In this document: positions 1-12,892 of the stretch, piece by piece
Numbering within the stretch: position 1 is the stretch's first letter
Layout of the letters: each line of letters starts with the position of its first letter
NCBI RefSeq assembly: GCF_918797505.1
Contig: NC_092801.1
Coordinates: 186,001 to 250,000, forward strand
Origin: Bemisia tabaci
Lineage: Eukaryota > Arthropoda > Insecta > Hemiptera > Aleyrodidae
Reading direction: 5' to 3'
DNA: 64,000 bases
Translations under genes and position numbers: made by a program
Notes under the pieces: model-generated
The model's database searches: none
Told to the model about the DNA's origin: nothing
Seen by the model: only the letters and a program-made list of their open reading frames with translations

Positions 1-1885
1 TACTTAGTAAAGTCTTTCAATCGCGCATCGAACATCTATGGAGTATTGTCTTGTATTTGGTTGGAAGAACATTAATGGACCTTGTTTGCCTATTTTGCAA
101 ATCCATGGCTAAGGAACAATACCGCCCGTCTGCAAACTGACGATTTTACAGGACAAAGAAGTTCGCAAGTTCGCAAGAAGTTCGCAATTTTTGTAATTTT
201 GTGAGGTTTTTTTCGTGTTTGTGTGTGTGTCGTACTTTCCAATTTTTTGGGCGTTCACCACGTTAGTAGTGTACGCTCTTTCCCGTCGTTTTACATCGGG
301 TATGTTATGTATGTTACTAATGTATCCATTGGTAAAGGCCCGTACTGCTCCATGGGAATCGGCGCCATTTTTCGTGGCGGGAAGCAATACCTATAGTTTC
401 TAATTTTTTTTTTTTTGGGGGGGGGGGTATCATTTCTACCTTTTTTCTCCTGTTTTGTCCACTTTACGTGATGCCTGTAGGCTTGTCTTTGAGAAATTAA
501 TATCTTTACGTTTTAAAACTCTGCAACGTACTTTTATTTAATGACTCTTTCAAGCATCATTCAAATTTTTTGTCTTCGTAGTTCTAGAAAAATTTTTGGG
601 TACAAAGTACCCCTTCACTAATTACCCCTATATTTTACTCTATGATGACAAGACATGTCTTGTATATATGTATGTTTCCTAGGTTACGCTCCACGTTTAG
701 TTCAACAGCGTCTTGCAGCGCTCTCTTCCGTCCGCGCAAAACCACTTTTACATATTGATGAGGTGCTACGGTGAACGCTCTCCAACGTCTTAACGTTGGA
801 ACCGTCGTCTTGTTTATACATTACGTCATATTTACAGCGCTCCCATGCGGAGTTGGAAAAAACGAAAGAAATCAGCTAAGGAGTTTATAAAGAGTGCGGC
901 AAAGTCACCGACTCATTCTCGGCAAAATTGGACATTTATCTGCCAAACGGAACTATTTGTATTAAGACATGAGCCCTGGGACCTATAAGAATATGTGCAA
1001 AACAGGACTCACGTCATAATGCACATAGCTACGTTAGGCAGAAATACGTCCAATTGTCCGTTAGGCGATATTGTTCCTTAGCCCTCGAAATGTTCTTTTA
1101 ATTGCATCGTTTGGTGGCTGATTCTGAATTAAGTCTTCAGAGAAATGACAGGAAGATGTGAGTTATATATGGTCCGTCTGCGAGATATACGTTGCGGCAA
1201 ACTGATTTCACCTGTCGAAAGCGCCTTCAATTTCGTGTAATATTTCACCGCCCACACCGGAGTTAAAATACTTGTATCAGAAACATTGCGCATCTTGATA
1301 CAAACCCATAGTCTGTTCGACTAGGGTTGAGTTGTTTGGACCGAAAAACAAATTATAAAAAAATCCTTTACACAATAGGCATTGGACCTTCGTCAGAGGA
1401 GAAATCGATTCAAATTACCAGAAAACTGTTCACATCCAATATCAACAAATAATCTCCCGTCCCGAATGGATATCGTAGCCCCGTGGAGGCAAAGGCTCAA
1501 TCACTTGTTCATCCCCAAAACGCGCAACTTTCCTTATCATCCGTGGATCCCCGCTCTCAACTCGCTCAATGCGACCACCGATTAGCATACGAAAATAGAG
1601 CCGCGAAAGGCATGTTGCCGCTTCCGGCATTTTTTAAAATATTCGTCTCGATTTTTAGGGGACCCATCGGTTTTGCTCACTGTTAAGAATTTAAACCAGT
1701 TTTTGGCGACGTTGACGCCTTGAACCATACCAGCGGGCTGATTCTTGCAATTGATAGACAAAACGATAGAAAAGGAAGACGAAGATAAAATTGAGCGATC
1801 CTATTGGTGGAAGTTTGCAATAGACAAAAGAGGTAATCTAGACTGACTAACGTTAACCCCGCAACCCTCGAGGTATCTTATAGCT
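1..1885. other. Intergenic, no gene seen
   Basis: AT-rich sequence with short polyT/polyG runs (403-428) and an imperfect foldback around 925-1080 (CAAAATTGGACATTTATCTG / AATACGTCCAATTGTCC), apparently of the ATCCAATTG group. All frames are under 100 codons without recognisable motifs. Confidence 0.5.
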
Positions 1886-1893
1886 TGGTCCTT

Positions 1894-2910
1894 CAGGGCC
1901 GGATTAAGGGGCTGGCCACATGGGCCGCGGCCCATGGCGGCAAAATGTAGGGGCGGCAAATTTTGCAATCTTTTGGAATGTAGGTAACAAAAAAAGAGAG
2001 GAAAAAATCGGATTCAGAAAATAAATTACAAACGAGAAAAGGCGACAAAATCTCTCATTTCCTGAGAGTAAAAAGGGTAATTTTTAATTTTGTCTTCTTT
2101 CGGTGATACAAGAGACAACACCTTTAATTAGTCGAGTTAAGAGAGAAACCGAACACGCAATTTGATCTGGAACGGAGCGGCGCGGCGCGGCGGTCTGCAT
2201 GAAACGCATAGCGCCCACAAGACTGCATGAAGACTTCACGCATTGCGCCAAACAGTGTGGTCAGCAGCGGTCGGCGTGAAACGCATAGCGCCTACAAGAC
2301 TGCATGAATACTTCTCGCATTGCGCCAACACAGTGCGGATGGCGCAGCGGCGGAAGTTAAAATTATTAACCAAATTTATGTTTGTTCAGTCATAATTTTT
2401 TCGTTCGTTTTTTATAAATGGGAGGCCTTGTCCAAACAGGGATGGGTTTACGGAACTGAACTTTTGTTAGTGTTGACAGGGCTTTCACAAAAAATGTGCC
2501 AAACACGAGTAAACGCGTCTCATACACCCCTCCCCCATCGGCACGTTCACTTGATGGTTTTTATGGATCGTATTCGACAGATCACACAGGTGAGATTATA
2601 TTGATATCGATTGGTTTAATATGTAACCACAGCCTCAAAAGTCAATTCAGAAATCTGAGATAACGGGGGCTTATGTGATCGAATCTTCATTCTCTCGAGT
2701 ACCAAATGGTAATGAAAAGTGGAATTGTTAGGAATTTATCATTTTCAGCTTTTCCAAATTAAATCCTAAAATTTTTTATGAGGTTATGTTCCATTGTTTT
2801 GAATCAAACGGTACATCGAACCACTGTCGAATTGATGTTTCGAAACGAATGAGAAGGGAGCGGAAAAATACAGGCGGCCCATGGGCGAAAAGTAGGTAAA
2901 TCCGGCCCTG
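1894..2910 (+). mobile_element. hAT-type non-autonomous element, copy 1, with 8-bp target duplication
   Basis: It starts CAGGGCCGGATTAAGGGG and ends GTAAATCCGGCCCTG, and is flanked by perfect TGGTCCTT at 1886-1893 and 2911-2918. An 8-bp duplication and CAGGG ends are diagnostic of hAT elements. No transposase frame is present. About 2190-2340 holds two units of a ~70-bp internal repeat built on GCATAGCGCC(C/T)ACAAGACTGC. Confidence 0.85.
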
Positions 2911-2918
2911 TGGTCCTT

Positions 2919-5900
2919 CATTTTCCCACTCGTCTGTGACAACCACCCGTTTCAACGAAAAGGATAGCCTCATTTTCCCTTTGTCCTCTTTGTCTATCGT
3001 TTTGTTTATCAATTTGATTAATCAATCCGCACCTCAAAGTTCAATAGGTGATTGTCTACTTGTAGCAAATTTTTGCGGCAGAAAAATATATTCTCTCACG
3101 GTTAATTTGAATTAGTATCAAGGACTGGAAGCCAATATCTAAGTGCTAGAAGAGAAATTGTGCAGAGATGACCAGAGGGGCCTACTGTTTATTTTTGCAT
3201 AGAGTTTCGGTCTACTCCTCATAGATCCCACCCCTCCAGATTACGAAGTAAACATGAGGATGAAGACATTCTTTGATGCGCGAAGACGCTTTGAATTTTC
3301 GTCCTCTCCTGCCTCTTTTACAACAAATACTTAGTCCTATTCGTGTAAAAGGACGTACAAAATAATGGTTTAAAAAAATTTTTCGATGCATATTGTCACT
3401 CTTATCATATCTTTATTTTTTATATATCGACAGAAATTAAAAAGTAAGAGTTGCGTCCGTTCAAAACACCATGTTTCTGAGATAAAACGAATTTGTAAAC
3501 TTTTTGAAGCTGAGTAGATTTCTAACCAAGCGATAGATTCAATAAATTGTCATCCAATAAGGTGTCAATATTTTCATTGAAAACAAGTTTGGTGTAATAT
3601 CCTACTTATGGTTGTGGCAACAATGGGTTGAACAGCGTAAATAGTTGATACGCTATCATTCAAATATTCGGCAACTTAGGACCCTTTTCTAAATCCCACC
3701 CTATCTCAATTTTAAAACGGTGCGAAAAGGTATCCGAAATAAACAAGGAACTCTTATCTGATGAACAGACGTTCAAGTGGAGGATGTTTTCCTTTTAAAG
3801 AGAATTTAAGGAGTTGTTGTCTTTGTATTCTGAGTCTTCTTCGTCGCATTGAGTGGAGAAATTTTACTTCCTTTCCCCCTAAATATGTTATGTCGCAGGC
3901 AGTTAGAAATCGCCGGCAATTTGCAAGCGACTTACATGTTGTTTCGATAAATTGCAATTATGCGCATCGATATAATGAAAGTTTGATGGATAACAGCCTT
4001 CCAAAGCAGGATCTTGGCTTGAAGCGCCTTCATTTTTTGTGATACTCTACGCTTTGCCGCGGAGTTAGTTTAGTTGTCTGTCCGATCCTAACTCATCTAG
4101 GGTCATGGATTTCACCATACGCTCTCCATAATGTGCCCGCTAATGCTATGTCTTTATGGAGGAAAAAGTGTCTATTTGCTTTGAAGGGAAAATAATTAGC
4201 ACTTTAATCTTGTTCCGGTTATTCCTGAATTTTGTGTCTCTCTAATTGTTCACTAGTATAGCCTGCAAATTGCCGGCGATTGGTAGGTAATTGCTTGCGA
4301 CGTTTACTTCCTGAACTTTAAAAAAAAGTTTAAATCACCTTAATGTTTGATGACTCGTGCTGAAAATGTAATTTTTCTCGTGTAAATGTAGGTGTATTCT
4401 CTTATATTAACGCGAAGCTCCCTTATGGTGGTAGTATATCGGGCATATCAACTCTAACTTCTTACCTGTGAATTAATTTATGACATTTTCAAAATATTCA
4501 ACTGGTTTTATTGCGTATTTTGATAAGAATACTTGGTGTACTTTAATTCACACTTTGCTTCGTGCTCCATTCCGAATTTTGCATTTGCCAGGACTGGAGC
4601 CCCCGGAACGAGATGTGTGGGGCGAGATCCCTTGCAGCCTGGAGCTGCGCCTCGGCAACCACGTAGCTCTGCCGTAACGCTGGTAGCATATGCGGCCGGC
4701 GTAAGACGGGAGGAAGGGGTGGAAAGGCGAGGAACGACCGTTGACGAGAGCTCATCATTCACCAGATTACTTCGATGACGAATAACATCATTAGTGCCTC
4801 GGCAGTCTCCCCTCTTCTCCCCGCCACCTCCGGGTGGGGAGTCCGATTTGCATTTTTATGAATCTCGAATTTGATTCGATGGCTTGCTTATGGGCACCTC
4901 TGACACATCGTGCACTTGATTCCATCCGGAAAAGAGCTCATGCAGCTTGCACGAAGCTGGAAATCATGTTTTGGTATTCCGACGTATTTCGAGGCACAGG
5001 TGAGCCTCTATTATTTTTGGGCGTGATGATTGAGACCGGAAGTATCGCGGATAACCTATGGAATTGCTGATTATCGAATCGCGTTTAACAGAGACTGTAA
5101 TGTATCTACGTGGAAAAGAGCGTCACTATGAAAAAGCTATGGTTTATAAATTCAATTAGTGGTTCATATGGAACACCGCTTATAGTAGTAAAGGCAACAT
5201 GTTATAATAGCACATATACCTCTGTGATGGTATATGTACTTTAGTATGGTACGAGATAAATTAGTAAGCCACGAGAAACCTTAGTACGGTTCACAGACCG
5301 AGAATCATTAGTTCATTTACGATAATTAGTGGTGTTCATATGAACAACTAATTGGTTTATAAAGCTATAGAGTTTTCTCCGTGCTTACCGCAGTACCGCA
5401 CGGTAAAACACATTTTAACGAAGTAAGTTTCGTCGAAAAATCTTATTTTAAGGGTTTTGAAGAAAACTGATCTAGTGTCTCAAGAGATAAGTTTTACCCA
5501 ATTTTGATTCTAACTTATAATGTAAATGCAAATTATAATGCAGTAATTTTGAACAGATCAGGTCGGAATTTGGGGGAGTTTTTCCTTCGAAATTGCCATT
5601 TCCAAATTTCCTTAAACTTGAGAATTCTCTACAAAGAGGAACAACCGAAAAACCGACCAGTGGGTCGATTGTTGAATCGTTATCGAATGACCCTGATCGA
5701 TAAATCCCTATCTTAGCAATGCTTTCTATCGATCAAGGTAGTTTGATGTCGATCCAACAATCGCGCCTCGCACGAAGCCACCCGCCGAGACGACCGTGAA
5801 ACGCCCGCTTCAAATTCGTCACCGACTTCCATCGATCACGATTATCAACGAGGTGAGCGAACCACGCCCCGGCAAAAACCCCTCTTCGAGTATCAATAAA

Positions 5901-8900
5901 GCCATTTCGGGGGCTCTCCAACCTGAGCCCGATTGTGCCGACGCGACGTAAAATCAGCTACGTTGATTGAAAGCCGACGTGCCCGACCCCCTGCCTCAAG
6001 AGTGGGTGCGTGCGGGTGGGAGGGGGTCCATTCATAAATCCGGTGACTCACAAGTCGGAATCTGTGAGCCTCGCAATGCAGTAGTACGGCTCACTGCACA
6101 AATCTTGCCGTCGTGCGATGATGTCAAATTGTTTGAGGATATTACGCGTTATCAGTTTTTTGTGCTTTTGTTTTTGTTTTCTCCCGGAATCGCCCTCTCA
6201 AGGGTTCTGGATGTGTCTGCCGTAAATTTTTAGTTCCGTAAATGCAGTTTTAAAATTAATCATAAGTGGTCAATTTTCCAAAATTATTGCGCCATAATCC
6301 CCTTTCGCGCTGAGCAGGTTCAGGTCACTCCTGGTCCTGGAAGAAGGCCGTGCTGGCGCGCTGCCCCTACAAAACTGGTTTTGATACATACATCTTTGCG
6401 CCAGCGTCTATCCACTATTTTCCATAATTGGACGTATTTAGGCTAAAAAGAGCTTTGTTGCACACAATCCCTATGCACATAGTTCCCCTCAGCACAAATA
6501 CGTCCAATTGTTCTAGTGCAGTAATCAAAAATGAAGTCAACATTGGAAGAAAGTGCTTGGTTTTTGTTTTAGATTACATTTTTCGTAGTGATCCTTTTTA
6601 TCACCGAACGGTACTTCATGTTGAAGCTGGGGAAAGTGAAGCAACATCTTGCGTTAAGGAACCACTATTTCCGTTTCATCTATAAAATCACATATAGATG
6701 TATCCTGATAACACATGCGTTTTGTCTTAAATGCGCCAGAAACAGACCCTCTTATGATCAAATATAATCCAATTGTATTACATTTTGCAATTCGGAATTA
6801 TGATTTTTGGCTCATCCGTAAAAATACTTTTAAGTACAGGGAAGCAAATGGCACATACGTTGTTTCTAAACTGAGCCAGAAATTGTAGTTCCAATTTGAA
6901 AAATGTAGTCCAATTATCGATCTCTGCATCAAATGCAAGGTTTTCCAAACAGGGTTCTCCTTTCATTTCTCTAGATTTTCCACGTCTTTTGGTCTAGAAT
7001 GATTTGTTTAAGACTTATGCACAGGGGCTATCATCTTTTTTGGCTAAAAATTCAAAATCTACCGAGATTTGTTACATAATAATCGATGTACCTATGCCAG
7101 TTCGACCACGTTACAAACTTTGACAAATCAGCAACTTGTGTCAATCTGATCAGAATCAGGAAAAAAACAGTTTTTTTACTCGAACACTCGCAGGTGACTT
7201 GCCTCTCGTTCGACAACACCGCACGGTGGAGTCAAAAGAAAACGGCCCGGGTGGAGCAGGGCCCGAGGCTCAGTTTCATTCATGTTTTGATGAATGAACT
7301 ACGCTACGGATCAACTGAATGAACTGAATGTGTGCGTGAATGAGCGCCCGCGGAGTGACTGGGGATATCCGGAGTCCCGAAACTGATTCCCGGACTTTGA
7401 CGGGACAGTAAGAGAGTCAAGAAATAGAGAGAACCACATATGTCCACTGCGACTTCTGTGTGAATATGTCGTTTTATCCTAGCACGGCGGAGGCATTCTC
7501 CGACCTTGGGCCTTGTCTTTCCGGCCGTGCGAAGGTGTGTTGCAAGGTGCATTGGTGGGTCTGGGTCATCTCGGGAACGACAGGTTATTGGCGGTGCTGA
7601 TTTTCGGGCAAAGGAAATTAGAGCAGAGATGTAACAATACAAAAGAATAGGTGCCGAGGATGATCATTTTAGTCCCTCAAACCTATCAAAATCTTAAAAA
7701 TGCCGAGAATATTAGGTATGTGTGTGGCTAATGAGACTTGTCACCATTTTTTTTAAGACTTTGGTTCAGTTGTGGATACGTATCGACAGGAAGAATTCAA
7801 ACCTCAAAGTTGGATTTTCTGTTGTTTCTTTTACGAAAATATCCAAAAATAGTTATACTGTCGATGTGCTGCAGTCCGGTTTTAGGCGCATGACTCAAAA
7901 AGGTACCTATTTATATTTACACAACATAGGTAATAGAGGATATATTTAAATGAAGAGAACATACAAAATTGTCAATATAGCAGAGTTTGATTTCTGAAGA
8001 AATTTCCTCCGTCTCTCATTGATGAATGAACCTCATAAATTCGTTAAAGAAAATTTCACCATATTGAGAAAATGATACCACCTTTAAACGCTCTGAAATC
8101 GATTAAGTGCCCAACTTCGGTTTAAATATACTTATAGACTATCTGATTTTTGACAAACGGAAGTCTGACATTTGTGAATGCCATTTATACAAGTGTGAGT
8201 AAGATTCGAATATCTTACTCTACATAAAAAGGTGAGGTTAGGTAGACCTAACGCCAAAAATCCTAACCGCAGAACCTAACGCTGGGCGTGTCCACTACCG
8301 TTTTTAAACCCTTCCTTCCTTTTCCCATCTATTGCATCACCCCTATCTGCGCATTCTGCGCCCACCCAATCAATTATCCCCTCCTCTTACGCCACCCCAA
8401 CTTTCCCTTCCGGTTTTTTGGCGATTTCCATTCCGCTTTTATGCCACTTTCTCTTCCGACCATTCCAGGTCATTTTTCTATGTGCTCTCAATTAATTTCC
8501 TCTTTAACTGCTACTTCGTTTATTTACTCAGGGATTCGGGTGATTTCTTCAGTGATTCGTAACGTACCCTCGGCAATATTGTTTTCCCATTCATAGGTAG
8601 TACCTAGAATCATTATGAATGACTTCCTTCATAATTCTGAGCTCATATTGCCATTTTCCTTTTTATTTCCTCTGTTTGTAGGAATTACCAAAAATGAATG
8701 AATCACTTCTCCCCACAATCATTGATACAGTCGCCAATGAATTGTTTTTTTAGAGCTTGGCTCATTTAATGCTAGATTAAACCACAAGCCTTGGGGCGCG
8801 ATGCGCTCTCGCATGGTCAGGCCGCTTAGCGGTCAGGAAACCGAAACTGGCCCCCTAGTTTTCAAGAATATGTCCATTGTGCTCTAAGTGTAGTATTTTC

Positions 8901-9671
8901 CGTTCCTCCTGCAGGAGTAAAGTGTTCAATTGAATCTGAGGCATAAACGTACAAAAATCCAGGCATCCCCGATTTATTCTTGGAGAGGGAGCACCGTTTT
9001 TTATCTCCCTAATGCTGTTCCTATTAATTAAAAAAAGTCAGTGTCGGCACCAGAATCAAGTCGTGAAGATAAAACGTGTAATTCCTACCGAGGGAGGGTT
9101 TTCTTTCAGGAGACTAGTCCCTTTCCTCCTCTCTGCTCATAGTTTTCCCTCAGGTCTCCCATCCTCCTCCCCTTTTTTCATTTTTAATTGCAATCTTTTG
9201 TAACGAAGCTCGCCCCAGCTCGAAAAAACAATGATAATTGTATCAAAACTGAATTACCGACATTAAAGTAATTTAATTTAATCGCTCTCTCTCTCGATTA
9301 ATTACAATTTAAATTAATTAATTTTTTCCTCCGTTGTGGAAGGTGGGACTCGTGAACGCTGGACTGTGCGTAGCTTTGTTCCGAGTCTCTTAATTATTGT
9401 TATTATTTATCATTAGTTTCTCCTTTTATTGTTTTTCTTCATTTTTGAAAGACGCTCTGCAGCGACTCTTCTTTCTATTGTTTGTGCTTGTTAGTGAACT
9501 TAAATGTCCAGCTTCTAAGTACTTTATTTTTATGAATATTCGTTTTCTCTGGCTCAATTACACCAGTCCACTTTACTCTAATTACAGTATTAGTTGATAA
9601 CTAATTTTTACTTAACATGCAATATTGTGCCTTGGGTTTCTTCCCGATCAAGGTGGTTCCTGCTTTAAATA
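2919..9671. other. Intergenic, mostly unique sequence
   Basis: Apart from the foldback at 6765-6915 and a related inverted pair near 6425-6510 (AATTGGACGTATTTAGGC / AATACGTCCAATTG), I see no repeats or genes. A GC-richer patch at 4590-4850 is open in several frames at once, which reflects composition rather than coding. Confidence 0.45.
6765..6915. mobile_element. ~150-bp foldback with ATCCAATTG ends
   Basis: TCCAATTGTATTACATTTTG at left pairs with the right end AAATGTAGTCCAATTATC; inner arms carry TTTTGGCTCATCC and CTGAGCCAGAAATTG. Same family as 58222-58373. Confidence 0.6.
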
Positions 9672-9926
9672 TCGTCACCTTCCAGGCAAAGTATCACAAG
9701 CGCCATGCGACGTTTAAAAATTTCCGCCGCCAATTTATTTCTTTACTGAGAAATTGTTGGTTGAATCTGTTTGGAAATTTCACTAAATTTTATCGGCAGC
9801 ACAAAGAAAATTCAGTGAAATTTTCGGACAGCTGCGTTGAACAATTTCTCTGTAAAAAAATAAAATGGCGGCGGAAATTTTTAAACGTCGCATGGCGCTT
9901 GTGATACTTTGCCTGGAAGGTGACGA
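9672..9926. mobile_element. 255-bp MITE with near-perfect ~58-bp arms
   Basis: TCGTCACCTTCCAGGCAAAG at left returns as CTTTGCCTGGAAGGTGACGA at right; the arms stay essentially perfect to CCGCCGCC / GGCGGCGG. Such arms imply recent insertion or selection. The open frame across it is incidental. Confidence 0.85.
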
Positions 9927-10612
9927 CATGACGATAGCTGTTGTGATCTCTTGATTATCATCAGGTTACCTCGCTACATTAAATACTAAATACTTGGATG
10001 TATGACATCCACGTACGGATTTAAACATGGGAAGAACATGGTGAACACTAAAAATATTAAAACTTATTAAAAACTGTTGACGGGTGCACCCGGCTCGCGA
10101 GCGCAATATTCTTACCGGGATCCCCCGATTCCGTCCTAAAGCCGATTTCGATTCTGTCCCGCAAAAATAATTTTTAAAATAGTCAATCTTGAAATTGCCT
10201 CAGAGCTTTGACTGGGAACACAAATCGCGACTAGGCAGTTTCCCTCTTATTCTTGCTTAAAAGGAACAAATCCGTAATGAGAAGAATGCAGTCTTCCTAT
10301 ACTTCTTTTTCGACAAATGATGTGTTTGTTTCAAGTTAAAGAGAAAGAAACCGCAGGCTCTAACATTATATATAAATTATAAATTCATATAAATCTGATT
10401 ATTTAACTTGACAGTGTACACACTTTAGGAAATTTTAAATTCTGAATATGATGTTTAGTAGCTCAAAATGTCAGTTCATAACGATGACCTACGTCTAAAA
10501 ATACGTTTATCCGCTTGTGCCATTGAGCCAAAAGTCATGAGTTGAAAACGCTGACTCCACGAGATTAAATATTAGACCCTAACACAAAGCGGAGCGGCGA
10601 CGCACTGGTGCC

Positions 10613-10674
10613 CACAAACCTAACAGGGATACTTCACGCAGTGCGCAATGCGTGAAGTATCCCTGTTAGGTTTG
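10613..10674. repeat. Perfect hairpin built from an hAT internal repeat unit
   Basis: ACAAACCTAACAGGGATACT pairs with AGTATCCCTGTTAGGTTTGT, and the arms extend to 27 bp with an 8-bp loop. The sequence is related to the ~70-bp repeat of the hAT elements, followed by GGCGCC and a GC-rich flank. Confidence 0.75.
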
Positions 10675-11281
10675 TAGGCGCCAATGCGCGTTTCGCGCTG
10701 GCTGCCCGCCCGCCGCTCCGCGCCGCAGCGTACCACGGCGCTTGAAGCAACTATTTCACACCAGAGGTATTGCACAGTATCATACGAAATTGAAGGCGCT
10801 CCAACATATTAGAAAAAGCAGGCATCCTTCAAAAGTACGGAGCTTTCCTCGTAAAATAAATCAAGATACTACGGCCCAAAAAGAGAGCGGTAGTCCGAAA
10901 ACTCACTAAGTCCTAGCATCCGTAATTAGTAACGTTTAGCATACACTTTATCGCCAGGCTGTTGCTTAGTCGCCATCGGCTGTAAAAGGCTATAAGGAAT
11001 TGTGTTGCCGGCTATAGAAGCTATTGGAAATCTTACAGCCGGCTGTAGGTCAATGGTATTTTGGAACACAGATTCTATACTGCCAATTTTTACCAGGGAT
11101 ACCACAATTAAATAAATGCCCATATCATCCAACAATGCATGATTAGAGATATTGAGGTAGTTCCACAAGTTTAGGAGATAACCCTTGACACTTTTTTTCT
11201 ATAAGGAATTGGCCAGAATATTTGACGTTTGTAGAAACAAAGCAACTTTGGAAGAGGTTTTCACCGAGAAATTAAAAATAT

Positions 11282-11318
11282 TATCATTTTGGTGTGTTAA
11301 TACACACCAAAATGATAT
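11282..11318. repeat. Perfect ~36-bp palindrome
   Basis: TATCATTTTGGTGTGTTA is directly followed by its reverse complement TAACACACC-type half ending AATGATA (with the central bases TTAA). It is isolated from the MITE that starts 20 bp later. Confidence 0.6.
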
Positions 11319-11336
11319 CAGCTCCCAGGTAACATG

Positions 11337-11601
11337 ACATATCGACGGTGTAAGTCGGCAATCGCATAACTCGTTTGCGGTGTCTGAAAATCTCCACCTC
11401 TATGTTATTTTTTTAGAGGAGAACAAATTGACATGATTCCTTGAAGTTTTTGCAGAACTTTCTTCGCATAGAGAAGAAAAATCACCGGAGTTTTAAAGAA
11501 TAGCCGTTGAGTAGTTTTCCGTTTAAAAAATAAAGTATGATAGGAAGTCTGCAACGTCGCAAATCGAGTTATGTGATTGCCGACTTACACAGTCGATATA
11601 A
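11337..11601. mobile_element. ~265-bp MITE, TTGCG/ACTCG family
   Basis: Left ATATCGACGGTGTAAGTCGG and right CCGACTTACACAGTCGATAT are inverted, continuing through GCAATCGCATAACTCG. Related elements are at 50000-50270, 58511-58771 and 59495-59745. Confidence 0.75.
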
Positions 11602-12596
11602 GGGATTTTGGGTTGAAATATGTTTGACAAAATGTAAAACCACGTGCACGTCAAACCTCGGCTTCTAATACCTACCAAAAAATACCGGCCAATGTGAAGA
11701 TTTTTTTAGAAAGTTGACACTTTAATATTCAGTAACTACCCCTCTCGCGAAAAAGCAATTGTTTTAAAGCCAAAAAACGTAAAAAAATTAAAAAAGTATG
11801 TCGTAGGACAGATCATGTTAATGAAAAGTACATTCATGTATAAAGTTGATTGTATCACACTTCGTATTTGACCCATAATTTTTACGTCTTCCGTTCAATT
11901 ATTTTCAAGGGGAGATTTCAGCAAAGCTACTAGTTGAGGTGAGTATCCAGTCATTTTTCAGCCCTGCGCAAATGCACTTATTTTGTGAATGATTCGTGAC
12001 ACTAAAATTGAATGATTATAATGTAACTCTTGACTAACTAAGTGCGCAGAATCCTTAAAGTAAAAATGAGACCTCATTGAATCCGGGAGAAGGGAAGTAG
12101 GAAATCGATTGAAGGATGGAGTGTTGCAATTTTCATGCTAATTTTCCGAAACAAATTTAACGTGTATTTTTGAAGAAAAAAAATAGGTATTGTACAAATA
12201 AATCTAAGTAAATGAATCCGTCATAATAAGCTTGCATACTTTTGCGCGTAGTTTTATTTGATTGAATTACCAATTCATAGTTTTTTTTAGCATTAATACG
12301 TCCAATTGTTCACGCGTTAAACAAGAAAAAACTCAAATAGGCTCTTAATTCGTATATTCACGTGCGGAAACAGAAATTTTCACCGTTTACATAATTGCAC
12401 AATCAATGCAGCATAAAAGTTACAAAAGCTGACTTTCAAACCAGGATAAAAGTTTCTTGACGGAAAAGATTGTCTTTAAATTTTATTTTAAGAGCAAAAA
12501 AACAATTCAAATGAAGACAGCAATTCAAAATGACTGAAACAGCACCAGTCAAAAGGCAATTTTTATCAATTCATTAATTCATAAGCCCTCACGTAA

Positions 12597-12602
12597 TTTA
12601 TT
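12597..12602 (-). terminator. Candidate polyadenylation signal of the UGT gene
   Basis: AATAAA read on the minus strand, 11 nt after the UGT stop codon. Further TTTATT on the plus strand near 12482 offers an alternative distal signal. Which is used cannot be told from sequence. Confidence 0.4.
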
Positions 12603-12612
12603 AACCATCATA

Positions 12613-12892
12613 CTAAGATGACTTTATTTTTGCTTTAGATTTTTGACAGATCATTGCAATTATAGACCTACATAGAAAATATACAATGTATAGGAACAAT
12701 ATACTCAAAAATACGATCACAGAGATAATGTCCAAGCAGAAGAACTCGAAAAGAGAGGCATCTGCGGTTGATGGCCTCAGGTGAGTTGCTCCGTGTCTAG
12801 CCACATGCTCGACCCAAAATAATGCTTGGTCCATGGCTCGCGAGGTAAAGTCGTGGGAAATTGCCGAATGTCTCTTCATGTTCTTGGTATAT
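12613..12892 (-). CDS. UGT: UGT exon 6 (residues 438-530) with membrane anchor and ER tail
   Basis: Acceptor TTTTACAG; one base completes Lys438. RAMDQALFWVEHVARHGATH is the conserved UGT region before the anchor. Residues 490-512 form one hydrophobic helix, and the cytosolic tail is rich in Lys and ends KxKxx. The stop is TAG. A polyadenylation hexamer AATAAA on the minus strand lies at 12597-12602, just past the stop. Confidence 0.9.

Noticed and set aside
4508..4778. Four overlapping frames at 4,480-4,778
   Set aside because: Simultaneously open on both strands due to composition; none resembles a known protein.
8288..8596. 102-codon Phe/Pro/Ser-rich frame
   Set aside because: Pyrimidine-rich stretch giving low-complexity translation; no start context, partner exon or motif.
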